Notes: generated by a model not told the origin, from the sequence alone. DNA of 64,000 nucleotides from CASFRF01 sp031549345 (GCA_031549345.1 JAVBPY010000006.1:372001-436000); one strand, 5' to 3'; positions 26,776 through 35,700 are shown, numbered from the stretch's first letter. Translations and numbers: made by a program.

Positions 26776-26958
26776 ATGAAAAAGCTTGTTATGTTCGCCG
26801 TTGCCGCTTTGTTCGTCGTTGCGCTCTCCGGCTGCGGATCTTTGCGCACTCCCACCAGTGGAAAAAACAGCAAGAATGTGTATTACAACACGTTCTTCGG
26901 CATTTCCATTGAAAGCGCGGTGTATGGCGACGGCATCATCGTCAACAACTCCAAGTAA
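26776..26958 (+). CDS. Small lipoprotein, 60 aa (copy 2 of a tandem pair)
   Basis: Paralogue of the upstream gene 29 bases away: MKKLVMFAVAALF, lipobox LSGC with Cys at 20, then the same SKNVYYNTFFGISIES core and VYGDG, differing mainly at the C-terminus (IIVNNSK). The spacer before it repeats the GGTAGAAGAAAAA-type ribosome-binding region, so the duplication includes the translation signal. A strong terminator follows 18 bases on. Both copies are intact, which suggests selection for dosage or for two variants. Confidence 0.75.
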   Translation: MKKLVMFAVAALFVVALSGCGSLRTPTSGKNSKNVYYNTFFGISIESAVYGDGIIVNNSK

Positions 26959-26976
26959 CGCCTCCGCGTTTCTTAA

Positions 26977-27006
26977 GGAGCTCCCGGCAACGGGAGCTCC
27001 TTTTTT
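26977..27006 (+). terminator. Rho-independent terminator of the lipoprotein pair
   Basis: GGAGCTCCCG (26977-26986) and CGGGAGCTCC (26991-27000) form a perfect 10-bp stem with a GCAA tetraloop, followed by six T at 27001-27006. The right half recurs, 19 of 20 bases identical, at 28347-28366. Confidence 0.95.
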
Positions 27007-27176
27007 ATCCATTCTGAACCGCTATTTCAACGGCAATCCATAACCATCGTACTTTCTGTAATTAACCCGAAGCCGCATTCTTTCAGATAAAATACTATGA
27101 TTTTTTTGCGCTGAAATAACCGCATTTCACGATCTGTTCTTGATTTGTCTATTGCCTCGATGTATATTCCGGGCAA

Positions 27177-28274
27177 ATGTTTCTTCCGTTTTCACAATTT
27201 GACTGGCGTGCTTTTCACGACAGAATCGGGCACGAAACCCATGCCGAAGGGGTTCGGAACATCGTGTTTGCCTGGCTGGTCGGCCTCACATATTGGGGTG
27301 TGGGCGAAAGCCACTGGCAGGGGTGGATGGATGATTATGATCTGCCCTGGCGGGCACTTTATACGTTGCTTGCGTTGATTGTATGCCCGGTTCTCCTGTG
27401 GGGATGCTCGAGATTCAGCCGGAAGTTGGGGAATTGGCCGCGCTGCCCGGCGTGCGGCGGCCAGCTGTACGCTCTTCTGCCGACAATCGCCAGCAAGCGC
27501 TGCCCCCATTGCAACACAACGATTCTCTCCGATTTCCGTTCCCTCGCGCCCGGCTATGAATTGCCTCTGACGCCAAGGGAAATCATGGAGAAGAAGCCGG
27601 GGTATCCGCCATGTAGCTTCGATGAAAACGGACTGCAATCGGCACGTACCGTCTTTGTCGTCGCCCCGCTCGTCGTCGCCGTCTTTTTTATGCTGGGCCT
27701 GAAGCGAAATATGGATGTGGATGATATGCTCTGCAAGACGATATCGGCGCTTGGCGGGGGAGTCATTGCCTTATCGGGCATTGCGCCGCTTCTCTCCATC
27801 CGGTTCATGCTCAGCTGGCTGCATCGTCTCCGTCTGATGCCGAAAAATCAGTCCGCGTATTGTCCCGCATGCGGCACAATACCGGAATACCGAACAGCGC
27901 GTCAGAGCGGCTGCTGTTCCGGATGCGGAATTCAATTACTGAATCTTCCTGACGAACCTGATACGCCGGAGATGGTAGACTGGCACAAATTTAAAGATCT
28001 GATGAATTGGCGAAAATACTACGGCATAGGGGCGACATTCGCGGCCTTTTCGATATTATTTCTTGTGAAAAAGCACACGATTTCAGCCATTTTCTTCTTC
28101 GTTTTTCTTGTAATAGTGGATCTGTTCATATCCGGGAAGTTGCGCCGCCGAGCCGGAGTAGCGACAAGATGCCCGCACTGCGCATTCCCTCTGGAACGGA
28201 GTTACTGGAGCATTCTCCGGTTCGGCCGCTGCCCGAACTGCTCTCGCAGACTCGTTCGCAGTCAAGATGAGTAG
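27177..28274 (+). CDS. Zinc-ribbon membrane protein of unknown function
   Basis: 365 residues. Three cytoplasmic-type zinc ribbons are visible: CPACGG..CPHC at about 95-112, CPACG..CSGC at about 230-252 and CPHC..CPNC at about 333-354. Membrane helices lie at about 56-77, 160-178, 188-210 and 280-310. No enzyme motif is seen. No clear ribosome-binding site precedes the ATG. It shares no evident function with its neighbours and lies on a segment bounded by a 20-bp direct repeat, so it may be an inserted cargo gene. The family is not recognised. Confidence 0.6.
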   Translation: MFLPFSQFDWRAFHDRIGHETHAEGVRNIVFAWLVGLTYWGVGESHWQGWMDDYDLPWRALYTLLALIVCPVLLWGCSRFSRKLGNWPRCPACGGQLYALLPTIASKRCPHCNTTILSDFRSLAPGYELPLTPREIMEKKPGYPPCSFDENGLQSARTVFVVAPLVVAVFFMLGLKRNMDVDDMLCKTISALGGGVIALSGIAPLLSIRFMLSWLHRLRLMPKNQSAYCPACGTIPEYRTARQSGCCSGCGIQLLNLPDEPDTPEMVDWHKFKDLMNWRKYYGIGATFAAFSILFLVKKHTISAIFFFVFLVIVDLFISGKLRRRAGVATRCPHCAFPLERSYWSILRFGRCPNCSRRLVRSQDE

Positions 28275-28300
28275 CTAGGGTATTGCGCGAAAGCACTGAA

Positions 28301-28343
28301 TGATATGCACCCAAAAGTTTGTCCAAATTTTTGGTGCATATCA
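28301..28343. terminator. Hairpin between convergent genes
   Basis: TGATATGCACC (28301-28311) and GGTGCATATCA (28333-28343) are perfect 11-bp complements, extended inward by AAAA/TTTT across a one-base bulge. It lies between the zinc-ribbon gene (plus) and GH42 (minus) and may act as a terminator for the former, although the T-tract is not directly adjacent. It also marks the right edge of the segment bounded by direct repeats. Confidence 0.45.
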
Positions 28344-28367
28344 CAGCGGGAGCTCTTTTTTTATCCC

Positions 28368-30395
28368 TCAAGCGCGGGGGAGGAAGAGAATTTTGCTGGC
28401 GTATGTGTCCAAATCCACGGCGTTTTCGACACGTTCGACCGTTTCGATGTCGGTGTAAACGCCGGGGGGAAGGGTGGCTTTATTGCTCTGTGCAAGAAAG
28501 TTGTATAAAAACAAGTAGTCGCCCGATTCCGTGCGGCGGAGCGAAGCGTGGATGCCGCGGTTTGACGAAGGAAGAACACGGACGAGGGCGGATTCCTGAA
28601 TGATCCGCCGGTACGCGTCTTCCAGAAAATCCGGCGCGGTGCGGGCAGCGATGTAGTACGCCTTTCCTTTACCGAAGCGGTTGACGGTAAATGCCGGACA
28701 ATCGCGGTAAAACGGATCCCCGACGAAGGTGGCAAGGCTCTCCGCGCCGCGCAAATGAAGACGCTCGAGGTAGTCCACAGCTTCGTACTCTTTGCCGGAA
28801 AATTGAACCCGGATTTTATCGAAGGGGGCAATGCCGCCGAGTTCTTCATTCCAGACTCCCGCCACCTCCATCAGCCCGTTGCCCGGCCAGCCGCCGAGAA
28901 GACTGCGGGCCGAAATATCCTCGTATCCGGCAAAATAGGTTAAAAGCAGCGTTCCGCCGTCCGCCGTAAATTTTTTAAGGCGTTCCGCCACCCCCGGCTT
29001 CAACATCCGCAGCATCGGGCAAACGAGAAGTTTGTAACCGGAATAGTCGGAGGTGCTTTCGATCACGTCCATCGGAATATTTTCGGTCCAAAGGGCGCGG
29101 TAGTGCGCCTGAACGGTTTCCAGGTATTTTCGCTGTTCGAAAAGGCCGGGGCCGCTGCTTAAGCGGAAGCTCCAGGCGATGTCCCAGTCCCAGACCACGG
29201 CGGCCTCCACCGGCGTACGGGCGCCGCAAAGTCCGGCGCATTTTTCGTACAATGCGCCGAGTGCGGCAACCTCCCGGAAATTCCGGGTTTCACCGCTGCC
29301 GGAGTGATCCACCACCGCGCCGTGAAAGCGTTCGAGATTTCCCTGGCTTTTGCGCCACTGGAAATAGAGCGTTCCATCCGCGCCGTGTCCGATGGCGAGC
29401 AACTCTTCAAAGCGGTGCTGGTTCGGGCGCTTCAATCGATAATAAGGCTGCCAATTGCTCGGTCCGGGGCTGGATTCCATAATAAGGAAGGGCTTCCCCT
29501 TCTTCATTGCACGGTGCATGTCGTGGAACATCGCGTAGTTGGAGAGCAGCAGCCGCATATCGGGCTGCATGCCCCAATTCGGGTAACAATCGTCGGAAAT
29601 AAAATCGCAGACTTCGGCGACGCGCCAATAGTCGATGCCCTCGAAGACTCCCATCATGTTGGTCGTAACGGGAAGTTCGGAGTTAAAAGCCTTTACCGCC
29701 TCTTTTTCCATGCGCATGAATTCGCAGCATTGGTGGGTTGTAAAGCGTTTCCAGTCCAGCGAATTGCATTCCGAGCCGCCCCAGGGGGTGATTTCCGCCC
29801 AATCCGTATGGATGTGGCTCCAGAACGCGTTGCTCCAGGCCCGGTTCAGTTCTTCCAACGTGCCGTAGCGGGTTTTGAGGTATTCGCGGAACTTCTCCTG
29901 GCAAAGATCGCAGAAGCATTCGCCGCTGTATTCGTTGGAAATGTGCCAGGCGATGATCGCGGGATGGCCGGCGTAGCGCTCGGCAAGTTTGGAGTCGATG
30001 GCGCGTACGTGTTTCTGGTAGATTGGCGAACTCCAACAATGGTTGTGCCGCCCGGAATACGGTGCGCGCCGCCCGTCGTTGCCGATCCGGCGGATTTCCG
30101 GGTATTTCTTCGCCAGCCAGGCAGGCATGGCGCCGCTCGGCGTGGCCAGGATGACATGGAAGCCATGTTCGGCCATGCGGTCGAGGAGGGCGTCGAGCCA
30201 CTCGAAACGGTATTCACCGGATCGCGGCTCGAGCGCCGTCCACGCGAAGATGCCGACGGAGAACGTGTTGCAGTTGGCCTTGCGCATCAACTCGAAGTCT
30301 TGGTCGATGATCCACGGCGTTTCCAACCATTGATCGGGGTTGTAATCGCCGCCGTGAAGGATCCGGTTCGCCTTCGGGAAGATGCCGCTCTCCAT
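28368..30395 (-). CDS. Beta-galactosidase, glycoside hydrolase family 42
   Basis: 675 residues, the usual GH42 length. The TIM barrel begins HGGDYNPDQW; the acid/base lies in HISNEYSG (N154, E155) and the nucleophile in LIMESSPGP (E307). C120, C160, C162 and C165 match the structural zinc cluster of the Thermus A4 enzyme in spacing. A trimerisation domain (LLVCPMLRMLKPG) and a small C-terminal sandwich follow. It hydrolyses terminal beta-galactosides retaining configuration. No signal peptide, so it is cytoplasmic and acts on imported oligosaccharides. It is the last gene after two surface-repeat proteins, ten bases after the second. Confidence 0.9.
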   Translation of the reverse strand: MESGIFPKANRILHGGDYNPDQWLETPWIIDQDFELMRKANCNTFSVGIFAWTALEPRSGEYRFEWLDALLDRMAEHGFHVILATPSGAMPAWLAKKYPEIRRIGNDGRRAPYSGRHNHCWSSPIYQKHVRAIDSKLAERYAGHPAIIAWHISNEYSGECFCDLCQEKFREYLKTRYGTLEELNRAWSNAFWSHIHTDWAEITPWGGSECNSLDWKRFTTHQCCEFMRMEKEAVKAFNSELPVTTNMMGVFEGIDYWRVAEVCDFISDDCYPNWGMQPDMRLLLSNYAMFHDMHRAMKKGKPFLIMESSPGPSNWQPYYRLKRPNQHRFEELLAIGHGADGTLYFQWRKSQGNLERFHGAVVDHSGSGETRNFREVAALGALYEKCAGLCGARTPVEAAVVWDWDIAWSFRLSSGPGLFEQRKYLETVQAHYRALWTENIPMDVIESTSDYSGYKLLVCPMLRMLKPGVAERLKKFTADGGTLLLTYFAGYEDISARSLLGGWPGNGLMEVAGVWNEELGGIAPFDKIRVQFSGKEYEAVDYLERLHLRGAESLATFVGDPFYRDCPAFTVNRFGKGKAYYIAARTAPDFLEDAYRRIIQESALVRVLPSSNRGIHASLRRTESGDYLFLYNFLAQSNKATLPPGVYTDIETVERVENAVDLDTYASKILFLPRA

Positions 30396-30405
30396 AGGTG
30401 TTATA

Positions 30406-31137
30406 TCAGAAGCTGAAGTTGATGAACGGGAAGACCGGCAGAACGCCGTCTTTGATTACGTTGATCAGGCCGATCTGGAAGCCGGTCTTCTGCGCCACGT
30501 TCACGAAGCCGAGCTGAAAGCCGTGGCTCTCCTTGGCCACGTTCACCGCGGACGCCTGAAAGCCGTTCAATTCCTTGGCCACATTGAACAAGCCGAATTG
30601 CGCGCCGGTCATATCCCCAGCGATGTTTCCGAGCATCCCCGGTTGAAGGCCGACGAAGTCGCCCGCGTAATTGAATCCGCCCGCCTGCAATCCTGTAACT
30701 TTGTCGGCGATGTTGAGGATGCACGAGGCTTGGATGCCGTTCGTTTCCTCGGTGCTCATACAGAAAATCCAGCTTGCCTGGAGGCCCCACATCGTCGCGT
30801 TCTTATTCGCGACCCAGCTCGCCTGAATCCCCTTCATGTGCGCCGTGCCGGAGTAGAACCACGACGCTTCCAAACCGGAAACACGCCCGATCCCCGTGGT
30901 GATCGGCCAGCCGCTTTTGATCCCGTACACGTTGGAGTTGTAACTGTAGGCGGGGAGATTCGGCATAAAGCAAACCTGGAAGGGCGTCCACTCGTCTTCC
31001 GGGCGAAGCTCCTCTTGCACCGCCGGAGCGTTCTTCAATTTTGTTGAACCGGAAACCGTAACCGAAGCGGATTCGGCGGCGGAAACCCCCATTGTCAAAA
31101 CACCAAGCAACGCGGCAAAAACAAAAAACTTTTTCAT
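30406..31137 (-). CDS. Exported G-x-Q surface-repeat protein (LA_2272-like), copy 1
   Basis: 243 residues from the ATG at 31137, chosen because GAGGTG lies seven bases upstream; an in-frame GTG at 31143 is possible. Signal peptide at 2-20 (AALLGVLTMGVSAAE). The mature part is a ladder of about 22-residue repeats of the form G-(I/L)-Q-A-S-W/G-(F/L)-x-N-(V/I)-A (GLQASWIF, GLQAGGFNYA, GFQLGFVNVA), ending in LPVFPFINFSF. This is like the LA_2272 surface-repeat family, thought to form a beta-structured outer-membrane or surface protein. Shares its operon with a paralogue and GH42. Confidence 0.75.
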   Translation of the reverse strand: MKKFFVFAALLGVLTMGVSAAESASVTVSGSTKLKNAPAVQEELRPEDEWTPFQVCFMPNLPAYSYNSNVYGIKSGWPITTGIGRVSGLEASWFYSGTAHMKGIQASWVANKNATMWGLQASWIFCMSTEETNGIQASCILNIADKVTGLQAGGFNYAGDFVGLQPGMLGNIAGDMTGAQFGLFNVAKELNGFQASAVNVAKESHGFQLGFVNVAQKTGFQIGLINVIKDGVLPVFPFINFSF

Positions 31138-31162
31138 AATCACACCTCTCCGATTTTCCGGA

Positions 31163-31645
31163 TTAGAAATTGAAGTTCACCAGGAAACACCACGGCAGGA
31201 ACCCGTTCTCGTTGTAGTTCACCAGCCCGAGCTGGAAGGAGCTGTCCTGCGCCATGTTGATCACGCCGAACTGGAGCCCGCACACCTTCTCCGCGTCGTT
31301 GAAAAACGACACCTGCAACCCGGAAAGCTTTTTCGCCAGCGCCGCGCAGAGGCCGAACTGTATGCCTTTTACTTCATCGGACCCGGCGCCGAGAACCGCC
31401 GCCTCAATGCCGTAGACCGGCGCCGACCCGCCGCAGAACGGCGCGCCGATACGGAATCCGGCCGTCGGAACGCGACTCTGGGTGGAGGGGTAGTCAAACC
31501 AGAACCCAAGCTGGAAGAACTCCCAGGAGTCCGTCGAAGATGCCTGCGGCGCGTCCACGATTGTTATTTCCGGAACGCGATCCGCCGCTACGCCCGCGAA
31601 GGCAAAGCCAAGGAGCAGCATTCCGACCCAAAGCACTTTTTTCAT
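31163..31645 (-). CDS. Exported G-x-Q surface-repeat protein (LA_2272-like), copy 2
   Basis: 160 residues with a signal peptide at 1-21 (LLLGFAFAGVAA) and an AAAGGAGGGGAAGA ribosome-binding site. It has fewer repeats than its downstream paralogue (GIQFGLCAALAK, GLQVSFFNDAEK, GLQFGVINMAQ) and ends in the same LPWCFLVNFNF closing strand. A perfect 7-bp hairpin (31677-31695) lies in its leader. It is the first gene of a three-gene operon with copy 1 and GH42. Function is inferred only: surface structure or glycan-related passage. Confidence 0.7.
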   Translation of the reverse strand: MKKVLWVGMLLLGFAFAGVAADRVPEITIVDAPQASSTDSWEFFQLGFWFDYPSTQSRVPTAGFRIGAPFCGGSAPVYGIEAAVLGAGSDEVKGIQFGLCAALAKKLSGLQVSFFNDAEKVCGLQFGVINMAQDSSFQLGLVNYNENGFLPWCFLVNFNF

Positions 31646-31676
31646 TCTTCCCCTCCTTTGTGTTTAACTTGATGGC

Positions 31677-31695
31677 GGAGTGAAACAATCACTCC
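31677..31695 (-). other. Leader hairpin before the surface-repeat operon
   Basis: GGAGTGA (31677-31683) and TCACTCC (31689-31695) are perfect complements with an AACAA loop, 32 bases upstream of the start codon of the first surface-repeat gene and downstream of the PL8 gene. It may be a terminator remnant of the lyase operon or a leader structure. Confidence 0.3.
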
Positions 31696-31794
31696 ACAAA
31701 TAAATATGTCATGTTTTTTTATTTTTTCAAGGGCAAATTTCAAAAGCAGCTCCGGAACGGTTCAAAAATAAATGTTTTTTACGTGCCGGATCGG

Positions 31795-33756
31795 TCAATG
31801 CGGAGAAGTGGACGTTGTGCTCCCGGCAAGCTGTAGCTCCGGCAGGGCGATCTGAATTTTCCGGTCATTAAGGGTTATGTCAAGATTTTTTTTGTTCTGC
31901 CCCGGATCGGCGGCGTACAGTTTTCCCTGACGCAGCATCAGCAACGCGGGTTGTTCGGAGATTAATTGCGAACCGTCCGGCAGTGTCGCGGCGCCGGATT
32001 CGTAGAAGACCGCCATAACGGCGTCGCCGATCGCCACGGCGTGAATGGCGTCCGAAGTTGTCTTCAAGAGCACGAGGCTTTCGGTGTCGCCTGTATGGTA
32101 CTCGACGCTGTAGGCATACCGGGCATTGACAGGACGGGTGCCGTGATCGAGCAACAGCGTGAACAATGTCCCCTTTTCCGGTTCGCCGGAGGCCGCGGCG
32201 ACCACTTGTTTCCAGCTGCCGGTTGCTTCCCGGATGTCGCATCGCACCTCCGGCACATCCAGCAGGCGGTAACGGAAGTTGCCCTGGCGCACTTGATTGC
32301 GTTCGGAATTCCATTCCAATGCTTCACTCCCTGCGTTATGCTGGGCGACGGAGGTGTAAATCGCTTCGGGGCGCTCGCTGGAAATCCGGCTGCCGACGCA
32401 GAGCATCGTTTGACCGGCGAAAAAATAACTTTTCTTCGCCTTCAGCTCGCCGTTGTCGAAATCCATAGCGCAGAATCCGACAACGCCATCCGACAATCCG
32501 CCCACCCACTCCTTGCTGTTGCGCTGTCCCGGCCCCCGGCAATCGAGCTTCGAATCATCCTGCAACGACGTTACTCCCGGAATCGTCCGCCAATTCCAGA
32601 GGGCGCCGATGTTTCGGAGTTCTCCGCGCGGAGTTTGCATTACGGTCAGCCCGTGCCCCGTCAGGCGGCCGAGGAGATTTTCAGCATTCACCGTTTCGCT
32701 GCCGTTGATCCTTTTGGAGGACATCCGGACCGAGTAGTACACATCCTTTGTTCGGTGCACGTAAAAATCGCTTTTGTAAAAATAACGGCTTCCGGAAAAC
32801 GTGAAATCCTTTATCGACACCGGTGGTTTTTTGTTTTCGAGCGCCCGGTTCAGGGCGTTGACGGCACGGAGGGCGTTGTTGTACTTGGCGTCGATGTTCG
32901 TTTGCAGAATCTGGCGTCCGCTGGCGTTGAAATCGAATTGCCCATTGAACATGACCCAGCGCAATCCATTGGAATAAAAGTGCTCCAACAACACTGTTTT
33001 TTCCGGCGGCAGTGCGTATTGTGTTCCGGCAAGAATGCTTACCCACTGGGTCATGTCGGTAAAATATGCCAGTCCATAGTTGCCGAATTGGAGCTGCGCG
33101 CCATGCTGGTGGTAACTCCAGTCGCTTTGCAGCCCTTCCGCGCGGGGGGCGGCGATGCGAAGTTCCTCGGCGATCAGATCGCGCCCTTTTCGCACCCATT
33201 CCGGCTGGTTGTAAAGAATCCCTTTGTGCAAATGGATTCCCGCCAGCCATACCTTGTTCTGTCCGGTCATACCCGGCTTGGAACGATCCAGGAGCGGACG
33301 GATTTTTTCCGACAATTCCTGTGGAAGACCGTCGCCCAGCGGCAGCATTATTTTGAAAAGCCGCAGCGGCGTACCGATCTGTTGGTTCCACCAGTTTTGG
33401 CTTTGCGGGTCTTGCATGACCCAGAGCTCCAGTCCGCGGAGGACGGCGTCGCGCGCTTCCGGTTTCCGGTACAAGGAGGCGTTGGAATCGGCGTATGCGC
33501 AGGCGATCCGGCCCAGGCGTTCCAGGTGGAGGCGCGGCTTCCAATGGCTGCGTCCCTTGTCCTTGTAGTCGATGTCCGCCCAGGAGCCGTCCTGTTTCTG
33601 GGTTGCCAACTCGGCCTTCGCCGACGCATGCTCATTGAGGGCAAGGAAAAACGCGACGCTTTGTTCGCGGATTTTCAGCAACTCCGCGTCCAGGCCGCTC
33701 ACCGCCGGCGGAAGAACCGCCAGCAGGAGCAGCATCAGTGCCCGGAGAGAACCCAT
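31795..33756 (-). CDS. Secreted polysaccharide lyase family 8 (hyaluronate/chondroitin AC lyase-like)
   Basis: 653 residues with a signal peptide at 1-20. NWWNQQIGTPLRL at 121-133 is a PL8 hallmark. N167, H218, Y227 and R281 have the same spacing as the catalytic Asn-His-Tyr-Arg tetrad of Flavobacterium chondroitin AC lyase (175, 225, 234, 288). The N-terminal half is an (alpha/alpha) toroid and the rest beta-sandwiches. PL8 cleaves uronate-containing glycosaminoglycans or xanthan by beta-elimination. The ATG overlaps the stop of the esterase gene, so the two are translated together; an esterase may remove acetyl groups before the lyase acts. Substrate is not fixed by sequence. Confidence 0.8.
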   Translation of the reverse strand: MGSLRALMLLLLAVLPPAVSGLDAELLKIREQSVAFFLALNEHASAKAELATQKQDGSWADIDYKDKGRSHWKPRLHLERLGRIACAYADSNASLYRKPEARDAVLRGLELWVMQDPQSQNWWNQQIGTPLRLFKIMLPLGDGLPQELSEKIRPLLDRSKPGMTGQNKVWLAGIHLHKGILYNQPEWVRKGRDLIAEELRIAAPRAEGLQSDWSYHQHGAQLQFGNYGLAYFTDMTQWVSILAGTQYALPPEKTVLLEHFYSNGLRWVMFNGQFDFNASGRQILQTNIDAKYNNALRAVNALNRALENKKPPVSIKDFTFSGSRYFYKSDFYVHRTKDVYYSVRMSSKRINGSETVNAENLLGRLTGHGLTVMQTPRGELRNIGALWNWRTIPGVTSLQDDSKLDCRGPGQRNSKEWVGGLSDGVVGFCAMDFDNGELKAKKSYFFAGQTMLCVGSRISSERPEAIYTSVAQHNAGSEALEWNSERNQVRQGNFRYRLLDVPEVRCDIREATGSWKQVVAAASGEPEKGTLFTLLLDHGTRPVNARYAYSVEYHTGDTESLVLLKTTSDAIHAVAIGDAVMAVFYESGAATLPDGSQLISEQPALLMLRQGKLYAADPGQNKKNLDITLNDRKIQIALPELQLAGSTTSTSPH

Positions 33757-35696
33757 TACTTGATTTCGCCTGAGGTGAAGGACGAGGCGGGGAGATCCGC
33801 TTCGTTGTACAGCGTCGCAACCGGATTGTCCGCCCAGAGGTAGCGCACTTGTTGCGGCGCGGCGACCTGCGGCGAATGCGCCAGTACCGTATCCTTGCCG
33901 ACGATTTTCGCTTCGGCGGCATGGAATTTCCCATCGGCACCGGCGACCTCAAACCCCGCCAGGGCCGCGCCGTGCACGACAAGCGGCGAAGAGGATGGCT
34001 TGAAACGAATCAATACTTTTCCGCCGCCGAACTCCGCGCGGTCGAACAACGGGCCTTGCTCCACAACCCCGCGCCCATACGTATTTTTCAGCGCGAGCAG
34101 CGCGAGGCGGCGGCCGACTTCCTGTTTGTTCTTCGGGTGGATGTCTTTGGGATCGCCGATGTCGATGGCGATGGCCATGCCGGTGTTCGGCTCCAGCTCC
34201 AGCGTCCGGCGCTGCGCGTCGCGCAGATTCGCCCAGGAATCGACGCTCTTGCGCGCGGTGTAGTTTGCAAGCTGCACAAAGTAGAACGGAAGATTCCGGT
34301 CCCAGTTTGTGCGCCAGTCGCGGATCATGGCGGGGAATTTTTTCAGGTACGCGGGCGGATTGTTGGCGTTGGCTTCGCCCTGGTACCAGATTACCCCGGC
34401 GATCGGGAAGCGGAAGAAGGGGGCGACCATCGAATTGTAGCCGCTGCCGTGGCTCTCTGGTTCGGTGGGGACGGAGACGATCGGCTCGTACTTCCATACA
34501 CATTCCAGCGAAATCGCGTCGTCGGGGAGCCCCACAGGGTTCACCTGCATCGGGGCCTTGCCCCAGAAGCCGCCTTCGCCGTGGAGGTCGCCGATGAAAA
34601 TGGCGATGACGTTTTTGCCGCCGCGCACCAATTTGGCGGGGACGCGGTAATAACGCGGACGGTTCCAATAGCCGGTTTCATCCTTCACCAGCGAGCCGCG
34701 TGAATCGATCTGTACGCCGTTGAAGTATGTTATGTCCGTTTCGTCGATGGCGCCGAGCTCCAGCTCCAGTTCGCGCCCCGCCCAGGAGGCGGGGAGATCC
34801 AGAGTAAGGCGGTATTGGACGATGCCGTCGAAGCCGGGCATTCCCTGTTTTTCCCAGATGCCGGGGAGCTTCATGGTTTTCCACGCACTGTCGTCGTAAT
34901 CGATGGCGGCGCGGCGGATTTGCTCCGCGGTGTTCGCTTCGAAAGCATAGCATTCGCGGATCGCAACGCGGCGGGCGAAGAGGGTTTTCAGCGCGGTCTC
35001 CGCCATAACGCGGTCTTTTTCGACAACGTCGGCCCCGGCGGGTTTCGGCGCGGGCATCCAGAATTCGACCGGCGTTCCGCCCCACGACGCGTCGATCAGT
35101 CCGATGGGGATCTGGAGCTCGCGCTCCAGCTCACGACCGAAAAAATACCCGGCGGCGGAAAAAAGCCGCACCGATTCCGGCGAACACACGGCCCAGGAAT
35201 CGGCAAGAACCGGCTCGGCAAGGGGTGTGCGCGCCGCGATCTTGGGCAGTTGCAGGAGGCGGATTCGTGTGTTTTTCGCCTCCGCGACTTCCTTGTTCCC
35301 GTTCAGGGAAGAGAGGACGCCCATACGCATGTTCGACTGCCCGGAGCAGAACCAGATATCGCCCACAAGGATGTCGCGCACCTTAAGCACGCTTTTTTCT
35401 CCGTACACTTCCAACGTGTAGGGGCCTCCCGCCGGACGCGGCGGGAGGGTGCAGCTCCATTCGCCCTCGGCATTCGCTGTGGCGCCGATCGGCTCGGCGT
35501 TGTCGAAGCGGACCGCCACGCTGCCCCCCGGCGAGGCTGTTCCGAAAATACGGATGGGGATGTTGCGCTGCAAAACCATGTGGTCGCCGAAAACGCGGTT
35601 CAACCGGACAAACTCCGCCGTTCCGGCATATTGCACACTCGCGCAGCCGGAAAGGAGGAGAACAAACAACGATAGGAAGGAAAAAATTGCTTTCAT
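33756..35696 (-). CDS. Sialate O-acetylesterase-like lipoprotein (SASA family)
   Basis: 646 residues from the ATG at 35696; an earlier in-frame ATG at 35720 would overlap the preceding gene. Lipobox LSGC puts an acylated Cys at 18. GQSNM at 119-123 is the SGNH block I of the SASA family with Ser121; VIWYQGEANAN and DIHPKNKQEVGRR supply the oxyanion and Asp-His elements. An inserted beta-sandwich (GREL to IAIFIGDLHGEGG) is typical of this subfamily. It removes O-acetyl groups from sialic acid or from acetylated polysaccharide in the periplasm or at the surface. It sits directly upstream of the PL8 lyase. Confidence 0.85.
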   Translation of the reverse strand: MKAIFSFLSLFVLLLSGCASVQYAGTAEFVRLNRVFGDHMVLQRNIPIRIFGTASPGGSVAVRFDNAEPIGATANAEGEWSCTLPPRPAGGPYTLEVYGEKSVLKVRDILVGDIWFCSGQSNMRMGVLSSLNGNKEVAEAKNTRIRLLQLPKIAARTPLAEPVLADSWAVCSPESVRLFSAAGYFFGRELERELQIPIGLIDASWGGTPVEFWMPAPKPAGADVVEKDRVMAETALKTLFARRVAIRECYAFEANTAEQIRRAAIDYDDSAWKTMKLPGIWEKQGMPGFDGIVQYRLTLDLPASWAGRELELELGAIDETDITYFNGVQIDSRGSLVKDETGYWNRPRYYRVPAKLVRGGKNVIAIFIGDLHGEGGFWGKAPMQVNPVGLPDDAISLECVWKYEPIVSVPTEPESHGSGYNSMVAPFFRFPIAGVIWYQGEANANNPPAYLKKFPAMIRDWRTNWDRNLPFYFVQLANYTARKSVDSWANLRDAQRRTLELEPNTGMAIAIDIGDPKDIHPKNKQEVGRRLALLALKNTYGRGVVEQGPLFDRAEFGGGKVLIRFKPSSSPLVVHGAALAGFEVAGADGKFHAAEAKIVGKDTVLAHSPQVAAPQQVRYLWADNPVATLYNEADLPASSFTSGEIK

Positions 35697-35700
35697 TCTC

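Larger units (their letters stand above)
26991..28366. repeat. 20-bp direct repeats (terminator half) flanking a one-gene segment
   Basis: The 20 bases at 26991-27010 (right arm and T-tract of the terminator) recur at 28347-28366 with one mismatch (C to T). The gene at 27177 lies between them. The second copy sits right beside the stop codon of the GH42 gene, which reads towards it from the other side, so the ancestral arrangement was probably lipoproteins, shared terminator, GH42, later split by insertion of the 1.3-kb segment. Confidence 0.5.

Noticed and set aside
28301..28343. Miniature transposable element or transposon end
   Set aside because: Only a single hairpin with no target duplication directly around it and no second copy in the window; a terminator-like role at a convergent junction is simpler.
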